Positions 1-6,982 of a DNA stretch of 13,670 nt are shown piece by piece (the first letter of the stretch is position 1; each line of letters begins with the position of its first letter). A program made the translations under genes and the position numbers. Source of the DNA: Syntrophomonadaceae bacterium. GTDB taxonomy: Bacteria > Bacillota_D > Dethiobacteria > DTU022. The stretch covers positions 1-13,670 of the forward strand of contig PUNU01000236.1 of the NCBI GenBank assembly GCA_003551865.1, given 5' to 3'. The notes beneath the pieces were generated by a model that was not told where the DNA came from, searched no databases, and was given only the letters and a program-made list of their open reading frames with translations.

Positions 1-395
1 CCATGATTATCGCCCAGGTTTTTTTGGCCACCCCGATCATCACCGGCCTGACCATGGTCGGCATCAGGGCCAAGGGGTCGGAAGTCGAGGAAACTGCCCG
101 CTCCCTGGGAGCAGGATCTTTCCTGGCCGCCTGGACGGTAGTACGGGAAGCACGCTATGCGATCCTGGGCGCAGTTATTACCGGGTTCGGCCGGGTTATA
201 GCAGAGGTAGGCGCAGTGATGCTGGTAGGCGGCAACATTGCCGGACGCACCAGGGTGATGACTACCGCCATTGTTTTAGAAACCCGTAAAGGAAACTTTG
301 AGCTGGCCATCGGCCTTGGAGTTATACTGTTGTTATTATCTTTTATTATTAATTCCGTGCTTTATAATGTTCAAAAAGGGGGGAGAAGCAATTAA
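1..395 (+). CDS. tupB: Tungstate-type ABC transporter permease, 5'-truncated by window
   Basis: This is the C-terminal part (about 130 residues visible) of an integral membrane permease of an ABC importer, which would carry tungstate or a related oxyanion across the cytoplasmic membrane. The frame is open from the window edge; the ATG at base 3 is internal, since permeases of this family are usually over 200 residues. Visible features are the cytoplasmic EAA coupling loop (EETARSLGA, about residues 29-37 of the visible part), which docks on the ATPase, then a glycine-rich membrane segment (GAVITGFGRVIAEVGAVMLV) and a last membrane helix before a short basic tail. The wording of the EAA loop and the AEVGAVMLVGGN stretch match the TupB/WtpB group as I recall it. 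The downstream ATPase gene overlaps or abuts its stop, so the two are co-transcribed. Molybdate or another oxyanion is the alternative substrate; the binding protein that would settle this lies outside the window. Confidence 0.8.
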   Translation, partial: MIIAQVFLATPIITGLTMVGIRAKGSEVEETARSLGAGSFLAAWTVVREARYAILGAVITGFGRVIAEVGAVMLVGGNIAGRTRVMTTAIVLETRKGNFELAIGLGVILLLLSFIINSVLYNVQKGGRSN

Positions 396-1143
396 CCGGC
401 ACAGCCACCAAAACAATGTTATCGTGAAGCTGGAGAAGATCAATAAAGAATACGACCGGGAAGTCTTAAGGGTTGACAGGCTTGAACTAAAAAAAGCCCT
501 CATTTACGGTATTATCGGGCCAAGCGGGGCCGGTAAAAGCACCCTTTTACGGATCATCAACCTGCTGACTCCTCCAAGCAAAGGGACCTATTATTTCCAC
601 GGACAACCGGTTTCAAATAACAGCCGTGAACTGATCAGCCTGCAGCGCAAAATGGGCCTGGTTTTTCAAAAAACCCTTCTCTTTAGCGACAGTGTCTGGA
701 ACAATGTTGCTTACGGCTTAAAAGCCAGGGGCTACAGCCGGGAGGAGGTAAATGAACGTGTCGGCAGGCTCCTCGACCAGGTGGGTCTCAGGGACCTGGC
801 CAAACGCCGGGCCGATACACTTTCAGGCGGGGAGGCCCAAAGGGTGGCGATCGCCCGCTCTGTGGCCTACGACCCGGAACTGCTTCTTCTCGATGAGCCG
901 ACAGCCAACCTGGATCCACATAATATTGAGTTAATTGAAGAAATGATCGCCACCCTGAACCGGGAAAAATCGATAACTGTTGTTATTGTCACTCACAACG
1001 TTTTCCAGGCCCGCCGCATTGCCGATAAAGTAATTTTTATCGACAAAGGCGAAATCGTGGAAATGGGGTCCGCAGAAAAAATATTTACCGAACCCGAGTA
1101 TGAAAAAACCCGTTTATACGTCGAAGGAAAGGTAATCTCTTAA
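367..1143 (+). CDS. tupC: Tungstate-type ABC transporter ATP-binding protein
   Basis: This is the cytoplasmic ATPase that powers the importer. From the ATG at 367 it has 258 residues and a complete ABC domain: Walker A GPSGAGKST (51-59), Q-loop Gln101 in LVFQKTLLF, signature LSGGEAQR (152-159), Walker B LLLLDEPTANLD (172-183) with catalytic Glu177, and switch His210 in VTHN. No ModC-like C-terminal regulatory domain follows, which fits TupC rather than ModC. The start is uncertain. The ATG at 367 overlaps tupB by 29 bases and has no ribosome binding site. A strong purine run (GGGGGGAGAAG, 378-388) sits just before an in-frame ATT at 391, and a GTG at 424 lacks a binding site. The ABC fold begins near residue 20, so any of these gives a working protein. 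The operon ends here; a + strand terminator lies about 110 bases downstream. Confidence 0.85.
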   Translation: MFKKGGEAINRHSHQNNVIVKLEKINKEYDREVLRVDRLELKKALIYGIIGPSGAGKSTLLRIINLLTPPSKGTYYFHGQPVSNNSRELISLQRKMGLVFQKTLLFSDSVWNNVAYGLKARGYSREEVNERVGRLLDQVGLRDLAKRRADTLSGGEAQRVAIARSVAYDPELLLLDEPTANLDPHNIELIEEMIATLNREKSITVVIVTHNVFQARRIADKVIFIDKGEIVEMGSAEKIFTEPEYEKTRLYVEGKVIS

Positions 1144-1179
1144 GATGTCGTTTCTACAGTCCTCAGGTTGATGAAGATG

Positions 1180-1207
1180 AAAAAAACACACCCTCGAAAA
1201 GAGGGTG
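1180..1207 (-). terminator. Intrinsic terminator for the rng operon
   Basis: Read on the minus strand, a 7-bp stem CACCCTC/GAGGGTG (1207-1201 with 1195-1189) closes on the five-base loop TTTTC. It is followed by TG, a G/C-containing step, then seven T residues at 1186-1180. It lies about 150 bases past the RNase G stop codon and would end the minus-strand operon. The + strand side of the hairpin has no T-run, so it should work mainly for the minus strand. Confidence 0.75.
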
Positions 1208-1252
1208 AGAAAACTTCTTCATATTAGTTTGCAAACTGTATATCCACCTCTT

Positions 1253-1277
1253 GGCGGGGAATCATCCCCGCCTTTTT
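1253..1277 (+). terminator. Intrinsic terminator for the tup operon
   Basis: A perfect 8-bp GC-rich stem GGCGGGGA/TCCCCGCC (1253-1260 with 1265-1272) with the tetraloop ATCA is followed by TTTTT (1273-1277). It lies about 110 bases past the tupC stop. There is no T-run on the opposite side, so it is directional for the + strand. The tup transcript must cross the minus-strand terminator hairpin at 1189-1207 to reach it. Confidence 0.8.
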
Positions 1278-1352
1278 CTAGCACTACAGCGCAATATTCG
1301 GGAATTAGCGGTGCAATGGGGACGGTTCGAACGTTCCTGAGCGCAGCCCCTT

Positions 1353-3029
1353 TTATTTCAAAATTCCCCTGGCGAAGGTGCGGTTGACCTCTTTGATCTC
1401 CACCTTAACTGTCTGGCCGGCCATTTCACCCGCCCCTTCAACATTAATCACAAAACCCTGCAGGCGGGCAATTCCATGCTGGGGATTGGAAGCGTGGGGT
1501 TCCTCAATGGTCAGATCGAGGAGCTCTCCTGTTTTAACCGGCAGGGCCAGGTTTTGTATCTCTTTTTTACTCCCCCTGGCTACGATGCGGTACTCTTCGA
1601 TATGAATATTTTCCGTGCCCCTGATGTAAATATGCCGGCCCAGCTCCTCTTCCAGCTTTTTCAGGTTGCCGCCACCGCTGCCGATGATAATCGCCGCAAC
1701 TTCATGGTGCATTTCTACCAGGACCGCCCGGCTCTTATCAGCCTGCAGCTGCCGCTTTAGTTCGCTCTCGATGCGGGTGCTGACTACAAGGGGGGTAAGT
1801 ACCTTGCCCGATCCGCCGCAGTAGGGACAGGACTGCTGCAGGTATTCAGAAAGATCCTGCCTCACTTTTTTCCTGGTCAGTTCAACCAGGCCCAGGTTGG
1901 TAAGGCCGAGCACATAGGTTTTGGTCCGATCATGCTTGATTGCCGCATTCAACCTGTCCAAAACTTTACGGCGGTGATCTTCGATGCTCATATCGATGAA
2001 GTCAACAATTATTATACCCCCGATGTCCCGCAGGCGCACCTGGCGGGCAATCTCTTCCGCGGCTTCCAGGTTGGTTTTAAGAATGGTATCAGCCAGGTTG
2101 CGCCGCCCGATGTAGCGTCCCGTATTAACATCGACAACTGTTAAAGCTTCAGTTTCATCAAAAACCAGGTAACCGCCGCTTTTCAGCCAGACCTGGCGGG
2201 CCAGGGCCCGCTCAATTTCTTTTTCCACCCCGTAACGCTCAAAAATCGGCTCCTCTTCCCCGTAATATTTAACCTTATTTTTTAAATGAGGAGAGATGTA
2301 ATCAACGATTTCACGGACCTTGTCGTATTCATGCTCGTCATCAACCAGAAAACTGCTGAATTCCTCGACAAATAGATCACGGGCGATGCGGCAGGTCAAC
2401 GACAAATCCTGATAAAGAATCGCCGGGGACGTTTTTTGTTGAAAACGGGTCAAAATGCGGTTCCAGAGCTGCACCAAAAACTGCAGATCCTGTTCCATGA
2501 CTTCTATATCGACGCCTTCCGCAACCGTGCGCACGATTAACCCGAGGTTTTCGGGTTTTAAGTTTTCCACTTCCCTCCGCAGTCTTTCTCTTTCCGTCTG
2601 ACTTTCAATGCGCCTCGAAACCCCGATATAATCTGCTCCGGGAACCAGCACCAGGTAACGGCCGGGAATTGTAATCTGCCCGGTGACCCGCGCGCCCTTA
2701 CTGCCGTAGGGCTCTTTGATCACCTGGACCATGATCTCTTCACCAACCCGCAGCAGTTTTTCGATGGAACCGCGGGCCGGAGGCGGGCTTTCATCATCCA
2801 GATCGGTAAAAACATCGTCTACGTACAAGAAAGCATTTTTCTCCAGTCCTATATCAACAAAAGCGGCCTGCATGCCCGGGAGCACATTGGCCACCGTGCC
2901 CTTGTAAAGATTGCCCACTACCCGGTGCTGCAGGGGTCTTTCAATATCGAGTTCGACCAGCTTGCCTTTTTCCAGCAGGGCAACCCTGGTTGCTCGATTG
3001 TCACAGTTAACTATAATCTTTTTATCCAT
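1353..3029 (-). CDS. rng: Ribonuclease G (RNase E/G family)
   Basis: This is a 5'-end-sensing endoribonuclease for rRNA maturation and mRNA decay in the cytoplasm, 558 residues from the chosen start. Order of parts: S1 RNA-binding domain (about 38-120, with RVVGNLYKGTVANVLPGM and FVDIGLEKNAFL), RNase H-like/5'-sensor region, DNase I-like catalytic core with metal-binding Asp300 (VVDVNTGRYIGRRN) and Asp343 (IIVDFIDM), and the zinc-link CPYCGGSG (Cys401, Cys404) used for oligomerisation. Past the usual RNase G end, residues about 500-558 look like a TRAM-type small beta-barrel. The start is ATG at 3029 (MDKKIIVN), 7 bases after the stop of the preceding gene, with AAGGGA upstream; the open frame runs further up but only into that gene. 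It is the last gene of the radical SAM operon and is followed by a terminator. The long E. coli RNase E scaffold region is absent. Confidence 0.95.
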   Translation of the reverse strand: MDKKIIVNCDNRATRVALLEKGKLVELDIERPLQHRVVGNLYKGTVANVLPGMQAAFVDIGLEKNAFLYVDDVFTDLDDESPPPARGSIEKLLRVGEEIMVQVIKEPYGSKGARVTGQITIPGRYLVLVPGADYIGVSRRIESQTERERLRREVENLKPENLGLIVRTVAEGVDIEVMEQDLQFLVQLWNRILTRFQQKTSPAILYQDLSLTCRIARDLFVEEFSSFLVDDEHEYDKVREIVDYISPHLKNKVKYYGEEEPIFERYGVEKEIERALARQVWLKSGGYLVFDETEALTVVDVNTGRYIGRRNLADTILKTNLEAAEEIARQVRLRDIGGIIIVDFIDMSIEDHRRKVLDRLNAAIKHDRTKTYVLGLTNLGLVELTRKKVRQDLSEYLQQSCPYCGGSGKVLTPLVVSTRIESELKRQLQADKSRAVLVEMHHEVAAIIIGSGGGNLKKLEEELGRHIYIRGTENIHIEEYRIVARGSKKEIQNLALPVKTGELLDLTIEEPHASNPQHGIARLQGFVINVEGAGEMAGQTVKVEIKEVNRTFARGILK

Positions 3030-3036
3030 AATTGCA

Positions 3037-3750
3037 TCACATCCCTTCAGACAAAGGCCGCAGAACTTCATCCTCCTCCAGATAAAGCCTTTCTCGGTGC
3101 AAACACCAGTAAGTGCCCTCAGGCAGGCCTTTTTCCATTTCTTCTTCCAACCGGTGAATTACAAAGCCGGGTGAAACTCCGCCCTCACTGCCCACCTTAA
3201 GCAGCATTTTAACTGCCGGAGTCCGGCCTGCGGCAATGTTCAGCTCCAGATCAATAATGAATGGACGGACGTTAATACGGCGCTTTTTTTGCTTTTTTCC
3301 CGGACGGGTAGCAATAATTTCTTTTTGGGAAATAATCTTACGCAGGGCTTCACGAATCGCTTCAGGCTCAACTTCTGCCTGAGTCCCGGTCACGGGTTGG
3401 GCCCAGTAAAGGGCTGCCTTGACCAGTGCGGGAAGAGCCGGGGCCTTTAAATCGACCCTGAACGCCCCGGTAAGCTCAAGACCGTCCGGCAGTTGAGGGC
3501 CAAGCCCCTTTAAAAATCTTTCCTGTGAAACCTCTTCTTCAAAAAAGATTTCGCCAAATTCTTCTTCCGCCGTGGTCTCCAGTGGCAGGGGAGCGGCCAG
3601 GTTAAAACGGGGATGGGGGTTATAACCCTTACTGTAGGCCAGGGGCAGGCCGCTTCTACGCAGGGCCCGGTGAAACAGGCGGACCATATCGAGATGAGAA
3701 ATGTGCTTCAACTGGCTTTTACGGGAAAAGCTAAAACGAATCCGGGTCAT
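3037..3750 (-). CDS. TIGR03936 family radical SAM-associated protein (DUF2344)
   Basis: This is a 237-residue soluble protein of unknown function, recognised by its N-terminal block: SHLDMVRLFHRALRRSGLPL (about 18-37) followed by AYSKGYNPHPRFNLAAPLP (about 38-56), typical of TIGR03936/DUF2344. It has no CxxxCxxC cluster motif and is therefore not itself a radical SAM enzyme; in this family it occurs next to, or fused to, the TIGR03960 radical SAM protein, as here. The start is ATG at 3750, preceded by a clear AAGGAG (3762-3757) six bases upstream, which places the first 20 bases inside the end of the radical SAM gene. Such overlap suggests translational coupling and a joint role. The C-terminal half is basic in the middle (GKKQKKRR, about 145-152), perhaps for RNA contact; that is inference only. 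Confidence 0.88.
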   Translation of the reverse strand: MTRIRFSFSRKSQLKHISHLDMVRLFHRALRRSGLPLAYSKGYNPHPRFNLAAPLPLETTAEEEFGEIFFEEEVSQERFLKGLGPQLPDGLELTGAFRVDLKAPALPALVKAALYWAQPVTGTQAEVEPEAIREALRKIISQKEIIATRPGKKQKKRRINVRPFIIDLELNIAAGRTPAVKMLLKVGSEGGVSPGFVIHRLEEEMEKGLPEGTYWCLHRERLYLEEDEVLRPLSEGM

Positions 3751-5530
3751 TGGATTCTCCTTGCGTAAAATCTTCCGCCATGGCACGGCGGTGCTCGCGG
3801 ATAAAAAACTCTTTGCCAACCCCGCAGTGAAGGTGATCCCAGGGCAGTACTTCATCATAGCTGTAACGCCGGCAGGCATAGTTTTCTGCGTCGAGATTAA
3901 GTTCAAAAAAAGCCTGCTCCCAGAGCCGAAAATTAAAATGCTCCGACCAACCGTCGAACCGGCAGCCCAGCCGCCAGGCCTTTTCCAGGGCGGACGCCAG
4001 GCTGCGATCGCCGCGGGCAAAAACCGCCTCCAGCAAACTGGCTTCGGCATCATGCCAGCTTAAATCAACCCCGGGCATGCTTTTAAAACCGTCACGCAGG
4101 ATCTGCTGGCGTTTGAACACTTCGGACATGGGCAGCTGCGGTTCCCACTGAAAAGGAGTGTGAGCCTTGGGTACAAAAGTGGCAACGCTGACAGAAATTT
4201 TTGGTTTTCGTTTTGCCCGATCCTCGAAATACCGGCGAATGTCGCGGCACATGGTGACAATCGCCTCTATATCCTCTCTTTTTTCAGTGGGCAGCCCAAT
4301 CATAAAATACAGTTTAAACCCCTGCCATCCCGCTTCTATAGCATCACCGAGCGCGGAAAATATTTCATCTTCGGATAAATCTTTATTTATAAACCGCCGG
4401 AGTCGCTCGCTTGCCGCTTCCGGGGCAAAAGTGAGACTGCTCCGCCGGCCCTGGTGCAGTTGATCGGCCAGCTTAATTGAATAAGAATCAAGACGCAGTG
4501 AAGGCAGAGTGCAGCGGGTCATTTCTCCTTCCAGGGCTTCGTTTATTTCATTGATCAGCCGATCAATCTGCGGATAATCGGTACTGCTGAGCGAAGACAG
4601 CGAAAGCTCCTCATAGCCGGTTGATCTTATAATTCTTTGCGCGGTCTCAACGATCTTTTCCCGGCTGCGCCGCCGAACGGGACGGAACACAAAACCGGCC
4701 TGGCAAAACCGGCAGCCCCGCCTGCAGCCGCGAAAAAGCTCTACCACGGCCCGGTCATGGATCGATTGGATATAAGGAACAATGGGAGCGTCTGGATACG
4801 GAACACTGTCCAGATCTTTAACTGCCCTTTTTTTAACCACCGCCGGCGCGCGTGGATCGGTCCTTTCCATGCCGATCAATATACCGTCACGGTAAACAGG
4901 GCGGTAAAATACCGGAACATAAACGCCCTCCAGGGAAGAAAGCTCGAAAAGCAGTTCATTTCCGGCGATTCCCCGGGCCTTCAGGTCGGCCAGCTTATTC
5001 AACAATTCAGGCAGAGCTTCTTCGGCCTCACCCAGAAGAAAAAGGTCAAAAAAAGGAGCCAGAGGCTCCGGGTTGTAAGTACAGGGCCCACCTCCTATCA
5101 CCAGGGGATCATTTTCCCGGCGCTCGCTGCTGTAAATCGGTATACCGGCCAAATTAAGCATATTTAAAACATTGCTGTAACTGAGTTCATACTGAAGAGA
5201 AAAACCCACGGCATCAAAATCAGCAACAGGCAGGCGGCTTTCCAGGGCAAAAAGAGGAAGATCATGCTCACGCATCATTTCTTCCATATCCACCGCAGGG
5301 GCAAATACCCTGTCCATAAATATTTCCTCCTGCCGGTTAACGCTGTCATATAAGATTTTCAAACCCTGGTTGGACATGGCCACTTCATAAAGATCGGGAA
5401 ATGCCAGGGCCATTTTAACTTTCGCCCGGGTGTGATCCTTGTGCCAAACATTCCATTCATTGCCAAGATAGCGGGCCGGTTTCCGCACCCGGGCCAGAAT
5501 CGCTTCAAGTTTGCCGTCCACTGCCGGCAT
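3731..5530 (-). CDS. TIGR03960 family B12-binding-type radical SAM protein
   Basis: This is a putative radical SAM enzyme of 599 residues with unknown substrate. The N-terminal third (about 35-165) resembles a cobalamin-binding Rossmann domain (VKMALAFPDLYEVAMSNQG, then DAVGFSLQYELSYSNVLNML and PLVIGGGPCTYNPEPLAPFF). The central domain carries the [4Fe-4S] motif GCRRGCRFCQAGF with Cys269, Cys273 and Cys276, followed by SLSSLSSTDYPQI and GFKLYFMIGLPTE, typical of the SAM barrel. I do not see the DxHxxG motif that binds B12 in base-off/His-on form. The start is ATG at 5530: GGTGGAG (5543-5537) lies six bases upstream, whereas the GTG at 5545 has no ribosome binding site. It heads the operon with TIGR03936 and rng, and a promoter sits directly upstream. 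The family is usually found near RNase G and ribosomal L21/L27 genes, so RNA or ribosome modification is a reasonable guess, not shown by the sequence. Confidence 0.9.
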   Translation of the reverse strand: MPAVDGKLEAILARVRKPARYLGNEWNVWHKDHTRAKVKMALAFPDLYEVAMSNQGLKILYDSVNRQEEIFMDRVFAPAVDMEEMMREHDLPLFALESRLPVADFDAVGFSLQYELSYSNVLNMLNLAGIPIYSSERRENDPLVIGGGPCTYNPEPLAPFFDLFLLGEAEEALPELLNKLADLKARGIAGNELLFELSSLEGVYVPVFYRPVYRDGILIGMERTDPRAPAVVKKRAVKDLDSVPYPDAPIVPYIQSIHDRAVVELFRGCRRGCRFCQAGFVFRPVRRRSREKIVETAQRIIRSTGYEELSLSSLSSTDYPQIDRLINEINEALEGEMTRCTLPSLRLDSYSIKLADQLHQGRRSSLTFAPEAASERLRRFINKDLSEDEIFSALGDAIEAGWQGFKLYFMIGLPTEKREDIEAIVTMCRDIRRYFEDRAKRKPKISVSVATFVPKAHTPFQWEPQLPMSEVFKRQQILRDGFKSMPGVDLSWHDAEASLLEAVFARGDRSLASALEKAWRLGCRFDGWSEHFNFRLWEQAFFELNLDAENYACRRYSYDEVLPWDHLHCGVGKEFFIREHRRAMAEDFTQGESNDPDSF

Positions 5531-5531
5531 T

Positions 5532-5696
5532 TCAATCTCCACCACGCATCCGGGTCGTTTTAATCATAATACCATATAGTTCCTGCCCTGATAATAGCCT
5601 GGTAATATTTTTAGCACTTAAAAGCAATCCAGTGCGAACTGCCCCTCTCCTTAATTTCATACCTGCGAATACAGTTTGACCGGAGTCATAAGTCAT
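5532..5696 (-). CDS. Doubtful small ORF filling the radC to radical SAM gap
   Basis: An open frame of 54 residues starts at an ATG five bases after the radC stop and ends in TGA one base before the ATG of the radical SAM gene, so it fills the gap almost exactly. A second in-frame ATG at 5660 would give 42 residues (MKLRRGAVRTGLLLSAKN). It is basic in the middle, has no membrane segment, and I recognise no family. Against it, neither ATG has a good ribosome binding site, and the promoter-like elements at 5566-5594 lie inside it. It could be a short coupled peptide, the remnant of a gene lost between radC and the radical SAM gene, or chance. Confidence 0.2.
   Translation of the reverse strand: MTYDSGQTVFAGMKLRRGAVRTGLLLSAKNITRLLSGQELYGIMIKTTRMRGGD
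5566..5594 (-). promoter_or_regulatory. Likely sigma-A promoter, extended -10, for the radical SAM / rng operon
   Basis: On the minus strand there is TTATCA (5594-5589, 4 of 6 to TTGACA), a 17-base spacer, and TATTAT (5571-5566, 5 of 6 to TATAAT) preceded by TGG, giving an extended -10 element. Transcription would start near 5559, leaving a leader of about 30 bases that holds the GGTGGAG ribosome binding site of the ATG at 5530. The placement fits well but is a prediction by eye. Confidence 0.5.
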
Positions 5697-5700
5697 GGTT

Positions 5701-6390
5701 TTAGAGCAGCCCCTTTTCCCGAAAGCTGAAGAAACAGCCGTCTCCGATAATTATATGATCGCGCACGGCAATACCCAGGATATTGCCGGCATCGACGAGA
5801 CGCCTGGTAACCTCGAGATCTTCCCGGCTGGGGGAGGGATCACCGCTGGGATGGTTGTGAAATAATATTACGGAAGCGGCGCTTTTCCTTAAAGGTATAT
5901 TGAAAATCTCGCGGGGATGCACAATTGAGGCGCTCAGACTGCCGATAGAAATCTCTTCCCTGGATATTACATGATTCTTTGTATTGAGCAAAAGCACTTT
6001 AAAATGTTCTTTTTTCTTGTAGCGAAGCTCTTCCATAAACAGTTCGGCTGCCTGCCGGGGGCTGGTAATACTGCCTGTTTCCCCGCGCGGTGTAGTCGCC
6101 AGCCGACAGCCCAGCTCCAGGGCGGCCTTGATCATCACCGCCTTGTCCGGCCCGATCCCCTTGTTCAGCTGCAGGTCTTCCAGGGAAAGGTCGGGCAAAT
6201 TTCGCAGCCCCCCGCTCTGGGTCAGGATGCGGGTTGCCAGCTGGACAGCCGATTCATGTTTATTGCCACTGCGGATAAGAATAGCCAGCAGTTCGGCATT
6301 TGAAAGGGCCCCGGTCCCGAGAGCTTTTAACTTCTCCCGGGGGCGTTCTTCCAGCGGCAAGTCTTTGATCATGATGCAGTCATTTTCCAT
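5701..6390 (-). CDS. radC: RadC / JAMM-domain protein (DUF2466)
   Basis: This is a 229-residue cytoplasmic protein of the RadC family. The N-terminal part carries a UPF0758-type lead (IKDLPLEERPREKLKALG) and a helix-hairpin-helix motif (LQLNKGIGPDKAVMIKAALELG region, about 74-95). The C-terminal part is a JAMM/MPN metal-binding domain with HNHPSGDPSPSREDLEVT: His178, His180, Ser188 and Asp191 form the expected HxHx7Sx2D zinc motif, so a metallopeptidase-type site is intact. Despite its name a DNA repair role has not held up for the family, and its function remains unsettled. The start is ATG at 6390, nine bases after AGGAAGG (6406-6400); an ATG at 6399 would touch that site directly. The gene overlaps the end of maf by 11 bases and is the last of its operon; no clear terminator follows. 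Confidence 0.93.
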   Translation of the reverse strand: MENDCIMIKDLPLEERPREKLKALGTGALSNAELLAILIRSGNKHESAVQLATRILTQSGGLRNLPDLSLEDLQLNKGIGPDKAVMIKAALELGCRLATTPRGETGSITSPRQAAELFMEELRYKKKEHFKVLLLNTKNHVISREEISIGSLSASIVHPREIFNIPLRKSAASVILFHNHPSGDPSPSREDLEVTRRLVDAGNILGIAVRDHIIIGDGCFFSFREKGLL

Positions 6391-6982
6391 AATCGCCATC
6401 CTTCCTGTTCAGCCATGTGGGCAGCCCCATACGCCGCATTAAATCATAAAGCAGGCCCAGGGGCAGGCCGACTACATTAAAATAACAGCCGTCAATTTTT
6501 TCAATTAAAAGGGCTCCTTTTCCCTGGATGCCGTATGCTCCGGCCTTGTCCAGCGGTTCCCCGCCGGCCGTGTAAGCGTCAATTTGCTCGTCGGTGAGCT
6601 GTTTCATCCAAACTTTGGTCTCAGAAATACCGCTCTCAATTCGTCCCGATGCGGCATCGAGCAGGACCAGCGCAGTAAGCACATCGTGACTGTCTCCACT
6701 CAGCCTGCGGAGCATACAGCGGGCGTCTGCGTAACCTGCCGGCTTACCCAAGATTTCGCCCCGGTGGAGAACAACAGTGTCGGCGGCAAGGATCACCCCC
6801 TCTTTAAAGCTGCGGGAAACGGCATGCCCTTTTCTCAAGGCCAAATGCATCACCACATCCCGGGGTTCGAGCTTTTCGTTTACCTCTTCGTCCACGAGGG
6901 GCTCTACTGCCTCAAAAGGAACAGCGACCTGCCGCAGAAGTGCAGCCCGACGTGGAGAAGCTGAAGCCAGAATCAACTTCAT
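6380..6982 (-). CDS. maf: Maf-family nucleoside triphosphate pyrophosphatase
   Basis: This is a 200-residue cytoplasmic house-cleaning enzyme that hydrolyses NTPs, by family probably dTTP/UTP and modified pyrimidine nucleotides, to the monophosphate and pyrophosphate. All Maf motifs are present: LASASPRRAALL (5-16) with the substrate-binding Ser and Arg, AADTVV with catalytic Asp68, LGKPAGYADA (79-88), LRRLSGDSHDVLT (91-103), GEPLDKAGAYGIQG (141-154) and YFNVVGLPL (167-175). The dTTP/UTP assignment over the m7GTP type (YceF) rests on the DKAGAYGIQG wording and is moderately sure. About 15 extra residues follow the usual end (LPTWLNRKDGDYGK). The start ATG overlaps the previous stop as ATGA, with GGTGG six bases upstream, so translation is coupled to the Gx transporter gene. 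The order maf-radC is conserved in Firmicutes, normally leading into mreBCD, which are missing here. Confidence 0.95.
   Translation of the reverse strand: MKLILASASPRRAALLRQVAVPFEAVEPLVDEEVNEKLEPRDVVMHLALRKGHAVSRSFKEGVILAADTVVLHRGEILGKPAGYADARCMLRRLSGDSHDVLTALVLLDAASGRIESGISETKVWMKQLTDEQIDAYTAGGEPLDKAGAYGIQGKGALLIEKIDGCYFNVVGLPLGLLYDLMRRMGLPTWLNRKDGDYGK

Noticed and set aside
1..1143. Molybdate transporter ModBC
   Set aside because: The ATPase has no C-terminal molybdate-binding regulatory domain, and the permease wording fits TupB better, although substrate cannot be proven without the binding protein.
1226..1237. 12-base perfect palindrome AGTTTGCAAACT between the two terminators
   Set aside because: It could be an operator, but it lies between two gene ends rather than before a start, and I see no second copy; chance is likely.
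3751..4053. N-terminal extension of the TIGR03936 gene by about 100 codons
   Set aside because: It would lie out of frame within the radical SAM gene, and a strong AAGGAG precedes the ATG at 3750, where family similarity begins.
3701..4063. + strand open frame of 120 codons over the TIGR03960/TIGR03936 junction
   Set aside because: It is antisense to two well-supported overlapping genes and resembles no family.
4637..5167. Long + strand open frame (176 codons) inside the radical SAM gene
   Set aside because: It is antisense to a gene with clear family motifs, has no ribosome binding site or recognisable domain, and its composition is that of a shadow frame.
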